The notes beneath the pieces are model-generated. The model was not told where the DNA came from. It saw nothing but the letters and a program-made list of their open reading frames with translations, and made no database searches. 64,000 bases of DNA. It comes from Luteimonas panaciterrae. GTDB taxonomy: Bacteria; Pseudomonadota; Gammaproteobacteria; Xanthomonadales; Xanthomonadaceae. A program made the position numbers and the translations under genes. Where the stretch lies: contig NZ_JAJAVH010000015.1 of assembly GCF_020511115.1 (NCBI RefSeq), positions 62,001 to 126,000 on the forward strand, in the 5' to 3' direction. This document shows positions 44,476 to 55,100 of this stretch, in pieces; within the stretch, counting starts at the first letter, position 1; every line of letters starts with the position of its first letter.

Positions 44476-46800
44476 TCAGAACGCCCACCGCATGACCAAT
44501 TGGTAGCTTGGTCCTGCTTCTTCGGTTTCCAGTTCGTACTCGTCGTAATCACGGTCGATCTGGTCGGCCAGGTTATCGAACTTGTGGAAGAATTCGTCCT
44601 TCGATGCGTCCAGTAGGTTGGCGGCACTCAGGCGAACCGAGAGTGTCTGGCCGAAGCGTTTCTCGACGAATACTTCCAGATCCGCACCGTATTCGGTGGT
44701 TACTTCTTCGGACAGAATGCGGCTGAAGGCGTTACCTTGCTTGCGGTAGGTCGCGCCGAAGCTGGCGGCCAACGAAGGCAAGTCCTGGATGAAGCCGATG
44801 TTGTAGACGTTCTTGGCTTGATCGTTGAAGCGGCGCTTGCCGAGGAAGTCCGTGACCTTGCTGTTGAGGTAGGTATAGTTGAGGAACACGCCGGTATTGG
44901 GCATGTCGAGCGCGGTCAGCGGAGTCGACAAGTCGAATTCGACGCCGTAAACCTTGCCGTCGCCCACATTGGCTGATGTGAACAGCCAGCTTTCCGGATC
45001 GAACTCGAAATCGGCTTCGGTCGAGCCAGGGTTTTCTTCGAGAAATTCCTCCAGATCTTCTTGGTAGCTGTCTTGCGCGTCCTCACTCCAATTACCGGTG
45101 TTGACCAGTTCGATCAGATTCTTCACGTCGCGATAGAAGAAGTTCACACCGATCACGCCTTGCTTGCCGAGGCGGTGTTCAAAGCCCAGGTCGATGCCGT
45201 TGGCGGTTTCCGGATCGAGATGCGGGTTGCCGATGTAGTCGTTGTCGCCGAATTCTCCGTTCAGCAAGGCTGGGATCAGTTCGTTGAAGTTTGGCCGTTT
45301 GACGCTCTTGGCCAGCGACAGGCTGATGCGGTCGGCATCGGTCAGATCCCACTTCAGGTGCAGTGAGGGCAGCAGCTCGTTGTAGTCGTTCCTGGCGGAA
45401 CCTTCGACTTCGTCGTCTTCGCTATAGCGGATCTTGGATTTGGTGGTTTCGTAACGCAGGCCGGCTTCCCATGAGAATACCTCGCCTTTTCCCGAAAGCA
45501 TGATGTACGGATCAACACGGGTCTCCTCGATCAACGAGCCGATGGTGTTGTCTAGTTCGTAGACGACCGGTTCGCCTTCTTCCTCGCCTTCCCACTCGTA
45601 ATTGGTGTAGGCGATATCGCGTTTCTTCTTGCGGTAGTCCACGCCGAATTCGAGCTCAGTATTGCCGGCGGGGCGCTTGTGCGCGATCTTGAAGCTGGTC
45701 TCGGTGTCGTCGGCTTCCACCGCCGAGGCCTCGGCTTCGGATGCGTCCCACTCGCCATTGACGTACTCGTGCGACTCCTCGCGCTCGGCGCTATCATCCT
45801 CGAACTTGGCGTAGCCCAGATCTAATTCGGTGGTGCCGCCTGCCATGTCGAACTTGTACTCCGCGCCAATGCCCCAGTTCTTCTGGTCGATGGGGTTGAA
45901 GCCAGGCACATTGGCTTCGATCACGTCCTCGTCGTCGAACTCGACCTCATGCGAGACTTCTTTGACGTCGCGGTCGGTCTTGACGTAGAAACCGTCGATG
46001 CTGATGCGTCCGGTCTGGCCGACGTCGGCGGTGTAGGAGATGTTGGCCGAGTAGTCGCGGCCGTCCTTCACTTCGGTCTGATCCTCCCAACTAGCCAGTT
46101 CCGCACGCGAGGGATCCGTGAAGCGGTCGGAGCGCTTGGTCTTGGCGCGATAACGGTCTTGCACATTGATGCCGGCAAGAATGCGACCGCCCAGGGCCTC
46201 GCCACTGGTCACGGCACCGAAGGTGGGATTCACTTCACCGTCGTACCAGCGATTAACGCCGATGCGGATATAACTACCATCGAAAGCGTAGGCATCGCGC
46301 AGTACGATATTGATCGTGCCAGCGATCGCGTCGCCACTGCGGTTGGCGCTGTTGCTGCGTAGGATTTCGATGTGATCGACCATTTCGGCGGGGATGCGGT
46401 CCACCCAGAACGAGCGGTCGTCGCCAGCGCCTGGCACTTTCTTACCGTTGATCAGCACTTGGGTGTACCCGGCAGCCATGCCACGCATCATCGCGCCATC
46501 GAATTCCATGATGTCGGAACCGACGAAGGTCACACCGGGAACGCGCTTGAGCATGTCGCCCACGGTATTCGGCTCGAAACGCTGGAAGTATTCCAAGTCG
46601 TAAGACAGGACTGGCTCGATGTCGGTGGTCCGGTTGCGGTAGGCGATCTCGCCTTGCACCACAACCTTGTCGAGTTCCTTCACCCCCGTGTCGGCGGAAC
46701 CGTCTGGGGCGACGGTCTGTGACCATGCATGGCCTGCGGGAAAGAGTGTGACACAGGCAAGCGCGCGCATAAGGCCGAGGCCCAAGGCGTGGTATTTCAT
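44476..46800 (-). CDS. TonB-dependent outer-membrane receptor
   Basis: 774-aa receptor. It has a signal peptide (ends HAWSQ), a TonB-box-like segment KELDKVVVQGEI, a plug (RVPGVTFVGSDIMEFDGAMMRGM, QVLINGKKVPG), and a barrel rich in Asp and Glu ending LVMRWAF. The frame continues 190 codons upstream, but that part is a shadow of the divergent gene; ATG 46800 gives the signal peptide. Divergent from a phytase-like lipoprotein, so an organic phosphate or its metal complex is a candidate substrate (inference). Confidence 0.94.
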   Translation of the reverse strand: MKYHALGLGLMRALACVTLFPAGHAWSQTVAPDGSADTGVKELDKVVVQGEIAYRNRTTDIEPVLSYDLEYFQRFEPNTVGDMLKRVPGVTFVGSDIMEFDGAMMRGMAAGYTQVLINGKKVPGAGDDRSFWVDRIPAEMVDHIEILRSNSANRSGDAIAGTINIVLRDAYAFDGSYIRIGVNRWYDGEVNPTFGAVTSGEALGGRILAGINVQDRYRAKTKRSDRFTDPSRAELASWEDQTEVKDGRDYSANISYTADVGQTGRISIDGFYVKTDRDVKEVSHEVEFDDEDVIEANVPGFNPIDQKNWGIGAEYKFDMAGGTTELDLGYAKFEDDSAEREESHEYVNGEWDASEAEASAVEADDTETSFKIAHKRPAGNTELEFGVDYRKKKRDIAYTNYEWEGEEEGEPVVYELDNTIGSLIEETRVDPYIMLSGKGEVFSWEAGLRYETTKSKIRYSEDDEVEGSARNDYNELLPSLHLKWDLTDADRISLSLAKSVKRPNFNELIPALLNGEFGDNDYIGNPHLDPETANGIDLGFEHRLGKQGVIGVNFFYRDVKNLIELVNTGNWSEDAQDSYQEDLEEFLEENPGSTEADFEFDPESWLFTSANVGDGKVYGVEFDLSTPLTALDMPNTGVFLNYTYLNSKVTDFLGKRRFNDQAKNVYNIGFIQDLPSLAASFGATYRKQGNAFSRILSEEVTTEYGADLEVFVEKRFGQTLSVRLSAANLLDASKDEFFHKFDNLADQIDRDYDEYELETEEAGPSYQLVMRWAF

Positions 46801-46936
46801 GCAGGGATCCCCGTAAGTAAAGCTAAACGACCTTTGTACGTAGGGAAGATGGCCGGAATATGACCGGATTGCCGAATGAGTTGGTCGCGTGAAACATGAC
46901 CGACATGCATCATGCATACATTCGGCCGTTTGTTCT

Positions 46937-46952
46937 GACACGATGGGGACAC
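46937..46952 (-). promoter_or_regulatory. Pho-box-like direct repeat
   Basis: On the minus strand GTGTC occurs twice with an 11-bp period, the spacing of PhoB boxes (CTGTC repeats). It points toward the TonB receptor and ends next to the phytase-like start codon. A partial match only. Confidence 0.25.
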
Positions 46953-46956
46953 CGCA

Positions 46957-48105
46957 GTGACGATCCGTATACTTTCTTTTGTCGCGCTGCTGTGGCTCGC
47001 GGCCTGTTCTACTACGTCGCCATCTGTCGCCCCTGCTGTGCAGGCTGTGCATGAGAGCGAGGGCGACGAGAAGGACAAGGATGATCTCCTTTTCAGCAAG
47101 CACCAGGCCGACATCCCCCATGTCGTGGTGAAAGAGGCTTGGATCAGCACAATCAAGCCAGAAGACAATGTCGATTCGCCAGCCAGCTGGTTGCAGGACG
47201 GCAAGATGATGGTCGCGGCCACGGCCAAGTCCACCGACCAGCTCATCATTTACGACGGCGATACGGGGCAACGCTTGCGCACCGTGGGTGGTTCCGGCAA
47301 TGGGTTGGGGAAATTGAACCGTCCCAATGGCATTGCCACGGTGGACGACAAATATGTGTTCGTCGTCGAGCGCGACAACCACCGTGTGCAGATGTTCGCC
47401 TTGCCGGATTTCCAGCCGCTACTGACCTTCGCCGACGCCGACCTCATCCAGCCCTATGGTCTGTGGGTGCGCAAACGGAGCGAAGGCTACGAAGTGATTG
47501 TCAGTGACAATTACACGATGGGAGAAGACGCCAATGGCGACGACATCATTCCGCCGCTAGTAGAGCTGGGCAAGCGCTTCCGTCGTTATGAGGTGCATCA
47601 GGAGGGGCGGGGATGGGTGGCCAGCGCCAATGGTTACTTTGGCGACACCAGCAAGGCTGGTGCGATTCGGGTGGCCGAATCGCTGTTTGGCGACGAAGCC
47701 AACAATCGGCTGCTGATCGCCGAAGAAGACGTGGCCACGGGAACCCGATTGCGCGAATACACGCTCGATGGCAAGTACGCTGGCCGTGATGTCGGCGCGG
47801 CCAATTACAAGGCACAAGCTGAAGGTATTGCATTGATGGATTGCAAGGGGGGCGGCGGCTGGTGGATCGCCAGCGATCAGTTCAATGACCGCACTGTGTT
47901 CCACCTGTTCGATCGCAAGACGTTGGAACACGTCGGTTCCTTTGTCGGCCACAGTACCGGGTTGACCGATGGCGTGTGGTTGGACAGGCGCGGCGATGCG
48001 CGTTTCCCGCAGGGCGTGTTCTACGCTTCGCACTTGGACATAGCGGTATCCGCGTTCGATTGGCGTGACATCAGTAAGGCGCTGAATCTGCCGGAGTGCA
48101 TGTGA
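46957..48105 (+). CDS. Phytase-like beta-propeller lipoprotein
   Basis: 382-aa lipoprotein (lipobox WLAACS) from GTG 46957. Propeller blades show the beta-propeller-phytase pattern: AESLFGDEANNRLLIAEEDV, AEGIALMDCKGGGGWWIASDQFNDRTV and GLTDGVWL. Earlier blades (RTVGGSGNGLGKLNRPNGIA) look like NHL/SMP-30 propellers, so another propeller hydrolase or binding protein is an alternative. Divergent from a TonB receptor, an arrangement reported for BPP phytases in proteobacteria. Confidence 0.75.
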   Translation: MTIRILSFVALLWLAACSTTSPSVAPAVQAVHESEGDEKDKDDLLFSKHQADIPHVVVKEAWISTIKPEDNVDSPASWLQDGKMMVAATAKSTDQLIIYDGDTGQRLRTVGGSGNGLGKLNRPNGIATVDDKYVFVVERDNHRVQMFALPDFQPLLTFADADLIQPYGLWVRKRSEGYEVIVSDNYTMGEDANGDDIIPPLVELGKRFRRYEVHQEGRGWVASANGYFGDTSKAGAIRVAESLFGDEANNRLLIAEEDVATGTRLREYTLDGKYAGRDVGAANYKAQAEGIALMDCKGGGGWWIASDQFNDRTVFHLFDRKTLEHVGSFVGHSTGLTDGVWLDRRGDARFPQGVFYASHLDIAVSAFDWRDISKALNLPECM

Positions 48106-48108
48106 TGA

Positions 48109-48783
48109 TCAGTCGCCGATTCCCCGGGGCAGCGTTAATCCAGATGCGCCCGCGACCACCTTGCGCATGCTCGAGAGGGCGGCAGACGAAAGTGAACCGC
48201 GCGCTAAAACAGCGGGAGCCTTGCCGCCGATGTCTGTCAGCGATGTATATGTCAATCGCGTCCCGGTGCCTGTCGGAGTCATGAGCCACTCGCCACGCGA
48301 GCGTAGCGCAATGCAATCAGGCTTCGGCTTTTTCCCGACATAGTCGAGGGATGCGAACTTCACCCGTATCTCGCCATTGGCAAGAGCCTGCCGTTCAAAG
48401 CGCATGGAGTAACAACGCTCGCTGATCATCGGCGCGCTGAGGACGTCGGACCAGACCGTAACATCCGGCCCTCGCTGGACAAACGTACGGCTGATGTTCT
48501 TGTTCTTCTCATCGAGATACTTTCCGAACATGTAGTCCGCGATCATTTCCGGCGAAGCTTTCAATGAGGTGGTGACACGAAGCTCATCGAAACGTTCGCC
48601 TGCAATGCGTCGGGCCTCCATCCGGATACCGTTCTTGTCGCTGACGGTTCGCCACTGCTGGGTCTGTGCGTCGGCGGTCACCGGCCATGCCGCCGACAAG
48701 AACAGGAGGCACGCCCAGGCCTGGGTGATCCACTGCGGAATGGTCGGATTCTGATATGTGATTCGTGTATGGAGCGAATCCAT
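48109..48783 (-). CDS. START/SRPBCC-like exported protein
   Basis: 224-aa protein with a signal peptide (ends VTADAQ) and a lipid-binding START-like fold: GIRMEARRIAGERFDELRV, RGPDVTVWSDVLSAP, SRGEWLMTPTGTGTRLTYTSLTDIGG. No catalytic motif. It converges with the phytase-like gene and is separated from it by only 3 nt. Confidence 0.8.
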   Translation of the reverse strand: MDSLHTRITYQNPTIPQWITQAWACLLFLSAAWPVTADAQTQQWRTVSDKNGIRMEARRIAGERFDELRVTTSLKASPEMIADYMFGKYLDEKNKNISRTFVQRGPDVTVWSDVLSAPMISERCYSMRFERQALANGEIRVKFASLDYVGKKPKPDCIALRSRGEWLMTPTGTGTRLTYTSLTDIGGKAPAVLARGSLSSAALSSMRKVVAGASGLTLPRGIGD

Positions 48784-48923
48784 TTCTCGTCTCCCGCACC
48801 TGAGCTGTTGCGCGGATTCGATGCCAAGGTCATGACAGGGTCAAGACAGCTGACGGTTTTGATGGTGGCGCTGTGTTCAGACTCACGCCAAACTTGTCTC
48901 TAAGGTCTTGATTCAAGACGCGG

Positions 48924-49166
48924 TCACTGTTGGCTGAAATCAAACATCCAGCCGCTCTGTCGTGTCACTCGATTCGCCATGAGCATGGCATCCAGGCGCT
49001 GTAGCACATAAGGCCGATCATGCTCTTCAACGTGATCCAGTATCTGTTGCGCAAGCGCACTGAACTGTGGCCAGAACAATTTTTCATGGCGAGGGGTCTG
49101 TAGCCATGATGGGAGCATGTCTGCCAGGTGATCGAGTTCCGTGTCTAGTTGCGCCCGCGTATTCAT
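48924..49166 (-). CDS. Small protein coupled to the cyclic glucan synthase
   Basis: 80-aa soluble protein (MNTRAQLDTELDHLADMLPSW ... QSGWMFDFSQQ), rich in helix-forming residues, with no export signal. Its ATG overlaps the stop of the NdvB-like gene (ATGA), so it is translated only with that giant gene. No homologue recognised; it could be a small partner or modulator of the synthase (inference). Confidence 0.7.
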   Translation of the reverse strand: MNTRAQLDTELDHLADMLPSWLQTPRHEKLFWPQFSALAQQILDHVEEHDRPYVLQRLDAMLMANRVTRQSGWMFDFSQQ

Positions 49167-52100
49167 GTCATATGGCGCGGCCAATACGCCTCTACCTGAT
49201 GCGCGGCGCCATCATCAACCAGCTGGAATTGGAAGTCAGGCTGATCTCGTCCATCCAGTCGCAGCATTGCGGGCCCTGCATCGCACTGTATTACCCGGAT
49301 TGAGTAGAGGCCGGTCCCATGTCGATACTGCAGCTGGTATTCCGTCCAGTCGGCAGGCAGACAAGGTTTCAGCGACAGTCTGTCGCCTTTGCGCTGCAGT
49401 CCCAGAAGGGATTCGATCAAGAGTCGGTACATCCAGCCTGCCGAGCCGGTATACCAAGTCCATCCGCCGCGGCCGACATGCGGCGCCACGCCGTAAACAT
49501 CCGCGGCCAACACATACGGTTCTACTTTATAGATCGCGGTGGCGTCTGTGCCCTGGGTGTGATGGATGGGATTGATCATGCGTGCCAGCTCCCACGCCCG
49601 TACCGCATCTCCCTGCTGGGCGAACGCCATTGCCGCCCACACCGCAGCATGCGTGTACTGGCCGCCGTTCTCGCGTACGCCGGGCACATAGCCGCGGATG
49701 TAGCCTGGATCTTTTGGCGTCTTATCAAAGGGTGGGTCTAGTAGTTGGATGATTCCAGCATCGCGCTTCACCAGGTGGCGCTCCAGCGATGTCATGGCCT
49801 GTCGCGCACGCGCGGGGTCGGCGGCACCCGACAGCACCGACCAGCTCTGCGAGATCGAATCGATCTTGCATTCATCGCTTTGGGCAGAGCCAAGCTGCGT
49901 GCCATCGTCGAACCAGGCGCGGCGATACCACTGACCGTCCCAGGCATGGGATTCCAGATTCTCGCGCAGGCGTTGCGCCTGTTCCAGGCAATAGCCGGCA
50001 AATGCGTCATCGCCACGTGCGCGTGCCACATCTACGAACTGCTGCAGAGTGTCGTAGAGGAAGAAACCCAACCACACACTTTCGCCACGGCCAGCTTCGC
50101 CGACCCGGTTCATACCGTCGTTCCAGTCTCCGGTGCCGATCAACGGCAGGCCGCGTTCGCCCAGAAGATCACATCCGCGTCGCAGCGCTAGCACGCAGTG
50201 CTGGTAGAACGATTGTTGTATGTTGGATGCGATGGGTGTGTCGTAGTAAGACTCTTCATTGGGGTTGACGGAACGTCCATCGATGAAGCGAACCTCTTCA
50301 TCCAGCACGCTGAGGTCGCCGGTAATCTGCAGGTAGCGGCAGGCTGCCTGAGGTAGCCACAGGTAGTCGTCCGAGCAACGCGTGCGCACGCCGCGGCCCT
50401 GGGGTGGATGCCACCAGTGCAACACATCACCTTGCGGAAACTGGTGGGCCGCGCACAGCAACAGGTGTTCACGGGTCAGCGCCGGCTTCGCATGAACGCT
50501 CGCCATAGTGTCCTGCAGTTGGTCGCGGAAGCCGAACGCGCCACCACTTTGATAGTAACCACTGCGTGCCAGGTAGCGGCATGCCAACGTCTGATACATC
50601 AACCAACCATTCGCCAATGCATCGATGCTCGGATCTGGCGTTTTCACCTGCACGGTGGTCAGCAGCTTGTGCCAATGGGTCCGAACCGCATCTAGCGCAT
50701 CGTGCGCACACTGCGCACCTTCCACTCTGCGGGCCAGAAGCAGTGCTTCACCATGGTCCTTGCCGATACCCAGGCGGAAGATCGTTTCTGACTCCTGTCC
50801 ATCGGCCAGTATCAGCGGAGCCTGGATGGCGGCGCACGGGTCCAGTCCCACACCCAACCGGCCGGACAGGCGCTCGCGGCGCAAGGCCGCCGGATCGCTC
50901 AGGCTCCCGTTACGGCCCAGGAACTCCGTGCGATCGGCGGTGAAGCTGCAACCACTGGCATCGGTATCGAAGAAGGCGACGCGTCCGCCGAACTCCGTGT
51001 TGTAAGGATTGCGCGCGGTGAGGACGCCGCTAGCGGCATCTTGTTCGCTGATGATGTGCATCTGTGATTTGCTGCGGAGGTCGCCCAGTATCCATTCCAC
51101 ATAACCGGTCGCGGTAAGGCGGCGTTCTCGGCCGGAAAGATTGCGCACCTTCAGCACCGAGAACTTGACCGCATCCTCGAGCGCCACGTAGAGCCATAAT
51201 TCGCTGGCAATGCCGTCTTCTAAATGTTCGTACACGCTATAACCGAAGCCGTGCCGCGTGCGATAAGCACCACGTCCATGATATGGCAGAGGGGTGGGCG
51301 ACCACACGTGCCCGGTATCCTCATCGCGTAGATAGAACGCTTCGCCGCCGCTGTCGACGATCGGGTCGTTGTGCCATGGGGTCAGGCGGAACTCATGCGC
51401 ATTCTCGAACCAGGTGTAGCCGGCCATGCTTTCGCTGACCACTGTCCCCAGCTTCTCATTTGCCAGCACGTTGGACCACGGCGCCGGTGTCGGGGCATCC
51501 GCACGCGTGATGATCACGTACTCGCGCCCGTCGGCGGAGAAGGCGCCGGTGCCATTGTCGTAGAGGAAATCATCAGCCACGGCATCGAATGGCCATGTGT
51601 CTGTCGCTTTCCTCGCATCGCTGGGAGAGGGGAGGCCGGTCAGTGCCTCTAACTGGCCGATGTCGCGCGGTTCCTCTCGCGGGCCTTCGGGCAGCAGGGG
51701 CGGAATCGTCCGCTCCGTTGGCTCGTGACGGCCGAGCTGCGCAGCCAGCGTTCCCTGTTGGTCGCTGATGATCACTCGCGCCACCGATTGCAGCAGGATG
51801 CGATCTTCATGCGACATCTGGTGACTGGGCCGCACGAAGATGCCGCCGGGGCGGTCCAGCACATTGGCTTCCGGGTCGGCCGAGATCATGCTCAGGATAT
51901 GGTCCTGCAACTGCTGCCGGTAGCTCGCTTGGCTTTCGTTCCAAATCACCAAGTCGGTGCGCAGTCCTTTCAGGCGCCAATACGCATGTGCTTGCACCAT
52001 CTGGCGGACCAGCTCGATGTTGTCCGCGTCGGAGATCTGCAGCAGCACGATAGGCAGATCACCGGAGATCGCATGGCCCCACAGCCCGGATTGACCACGT

Positions 52101-55100
52101 TGGTTCTGTAGCAGGACATCCGCGTCCGCGCGTAGAAGTGGATGTGCATAGACGATCAGCCCGGCCAGGCGCTCGTAGAGCTGCGCATCGGCCTGAGATG
52201 CATTGATCTGGCGTCTGACCACCTGGCTATGAGTCCAGGCCAGGTCGAAAACACGGTCCGCCAGGCGGCGGTCGCGGTACTTGTCGATTAGCTCGTCGCA
52301 GACGTGATGATCCATTCCCACGCCGTACACCATGTCGATCATGGCGGTTTGTCCCGGTGCCAGCTCGATGCGGCAGCGGATTGCGGCGATGGGATCCAGC
52401 ACCGATCCTTCGCTGTTCGAGAGTTCCTCTTCTGCACGAAGCGCATGAGGCGCACGTGGTGTATTGCCGCGACCGAGGAAGCGCGCACGGTCGGTTTCAT
52501 ATGAGATCGCGCTGATGTCGGCATCATGTACCGCGATCAGGTGGAACATCCACGGCGGTACCTCGTCGTGCGCGCGAGGCCGGCGCGTGCATAGCAGCGC
52601 TTGCTTCTCCCGTACGATTTCCGACTGCACGAACAGATTGCTAAAGGCCGGATGCAGTTCGTCAGCGATGGCGGGTGCCAGAACCACCTCGGCGTAGGTG
52701 GTGATCTCGATGGTTCGCGTGCGTCGGCTGCGGTTGCTCAGGCGCAGCCGGCGCAGCTCTATGTCGTCTTCGGCGGATATTGCGATCTCCAGGTGACTTT
52801 CGTAGCCGCGCTTGCGTCCGCGGAACTCGGCTTTGGCATCAGAGAAAATCGCTTCGTACTGCTCCACTGGCACACAGGTCGGCTGCAACGAGGTGGACCA
52901 GAACTCGCCGCTTTCCACATCGCGTAGATAGCAGAAATTGCCCCAGTGGTCGCGCGTTCCATCCTCTCGCCAGCGCGTCACCGCCATGTCCTTCTGGCGG
53001 CTGTAACCGCCGCCGGCGCTTGTCAGCAGGCCGTGATAACGCCCGTTGGAGAGCAACTGCACGGCCGGGCGCGAGGCGCTCGGATTTCGGAAAATGCGTA
53101 GCTGTGTTTCAGTTTCGACCAGTGCCGCGTGCGCCCCAAGAGTCTCGGCCTCGTGCGGGTGGAACACGCCGGTATGCGGGATGCGTTCCTGTAACAGCAG
53201 CAAGGTCGCCTGAAACTCAGTATCGGCCACGAAGCGTCGCTGCATGGGCTGCTGGCGCAGCAGATGAGCGAGTGAAAGAAACCCCATGCCCTGGTGGTGG
53301 GCCATGAAGGAGCGGACCACCACGTATTCCTGCCCATGCGGCACGCGCGAGGGCGTGTAGTCGATGGATTCGTAAAAACCGAAATGGCCGCCGAACCCGA
53401 GCGATGCCATGCGTTGCAGGTTCTGGCAGGCTGCTTCAGGCGCCACCATCAACGCCATCGCGCTGGCGTATGGCGCAATCACCAGATCCTGGGCCAGCCC
53501 GCGCTTCAGGCCCAGCCCGGGTACGCCGAACGCGCGGTACTGATAGTTCATGCGCGCATCCATCGTGTTGTAGCCGGATTCCGAAACACCCCAGGGCACG
53601 TTGTGCTGCGCGCCGTGCGCGATCTGTGCTTCCACGGCGTGGTGCGATGTCTGGTCTAAAAGTGTGTCGGGATAACTGGGCATGACCAGCTGCGGCATCA
53701 GGTACTCGAACATCGATCCGCTCCACGACAGTAGCGTGGCATCGCCATTGATCTCAGTCAGCAAGCGGCCCAGCGCGAACCAGTTTTCCTGTGGAAGCTT
53801 TCCTTGTGCGATGGCCACGAAACTGCACAACCGCGCCTCGGATGCCAGCAGATCGTAATAACCGCTATCCAGGCGATGTTCGTCGAGGTTGTAGCCGATC
53901 GACAGCAGATGGCGTGAGCGGTCATAGAGAAACTCGTACTCCATCAGGGAGAACTGCCCGGCGATGTGCGCCAGACGTTCCAGTTGATGGACACGATCGC
54001 TAGCTCGCTTTCTTATGAGCGGGTTGGCGGATTTCTCCTGCAGCTCACGTAAGGTGGGCATGCGTTCGTCTTTCGCAGTCTCGGCGGGAATGTCCTGCGA
54101 CGGCAAGTCGGGAACGAAAAACTTAAGCTCCGCGTATGCGGACTGGCATGCTTCGGCTAAAGCCCTTGGCCAATTGGGGGCGTTCTGGTCTTCCGATATC
54201 TCAGCGGGCCAAGCCGCCGCGATCTCGGCTGCGCATTTCATCAGTCGTGTCAGTGTGCTTTCCGCAACGTGGATGTTTGCGGGCGACTGCACCAATGCAG
54301 GCGCCAGTGTGGTGCGAAAGTCGTTCACAGCTTGCGATAGCACGTCGTTGTCGAGGCGCGCGGATTGACGTGTTTCTTCCAATACGCCGAGGGTGTCGGC
54401 CAATCCCGTGAACGTGTTGGGTGCCAACACCGGTGCGTCGGTCAACGCAAGCAGTCCTTGGCGCAGCGTCAGCAGATGGCCGGCCAGGTTGCCACTGTCG
54501 ACCGTGGAAATGTAGGCGGGGGGCAGGGGGCGCAGCGTTTCGGTGTCGTACCAGTTGTAGAAATGCCCGCGATAGCGCGGCAAAATTTCCAGCGTGGTGA
54601 ACACCAGGCGCGTGCGTTCCATCGCGCCGCCCGCCTGCAGGTAGCCGAAATCGTATGCCGACAGATTGGCCAACAGTGATAGACCGATATTGGTCGGCGA
54701 CGTGCGGCGCGCCACCGTCAACGTGGGATGTTCCTGGATGTTGTCTGGCGGCAGCCAATGGTCCTCGGCGCGCACGTAGGTTTCAAAGAATGCCCAGGTG
54801 CGGCGTGACAGTTTTCCAAGGAACGCCAGTTGGGTCGCGGACAGATTCGCTCCGCGATAAGCGGGAGGGCGTCCCAACCACGCCATGATCGCCGGCGACA
54901 GCAGCCACAGCATCAGGAAGGGCGTGGCTCCCCAGAGTGACATCGGTTGCACGATGGCCAGCAGTACCGCGACGGCCACGGCGAACAGCGGCGCTGGCGC
55001 CATGCTGCGCAGTTCCGCTCCCATGTCGCTGCCCAGGCTGCGCTCCACTTCACTGGATGGATTCCATTGCAACAAGTGTCTGCGCGTGATCGTCATGCGC

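Noticed and set aside
46801..47382. 190-codon upstream extension of the TonB receptor frame
   Set aside because: Runs antisense through the phytase-like gene; the signal peptide starts at 46800.
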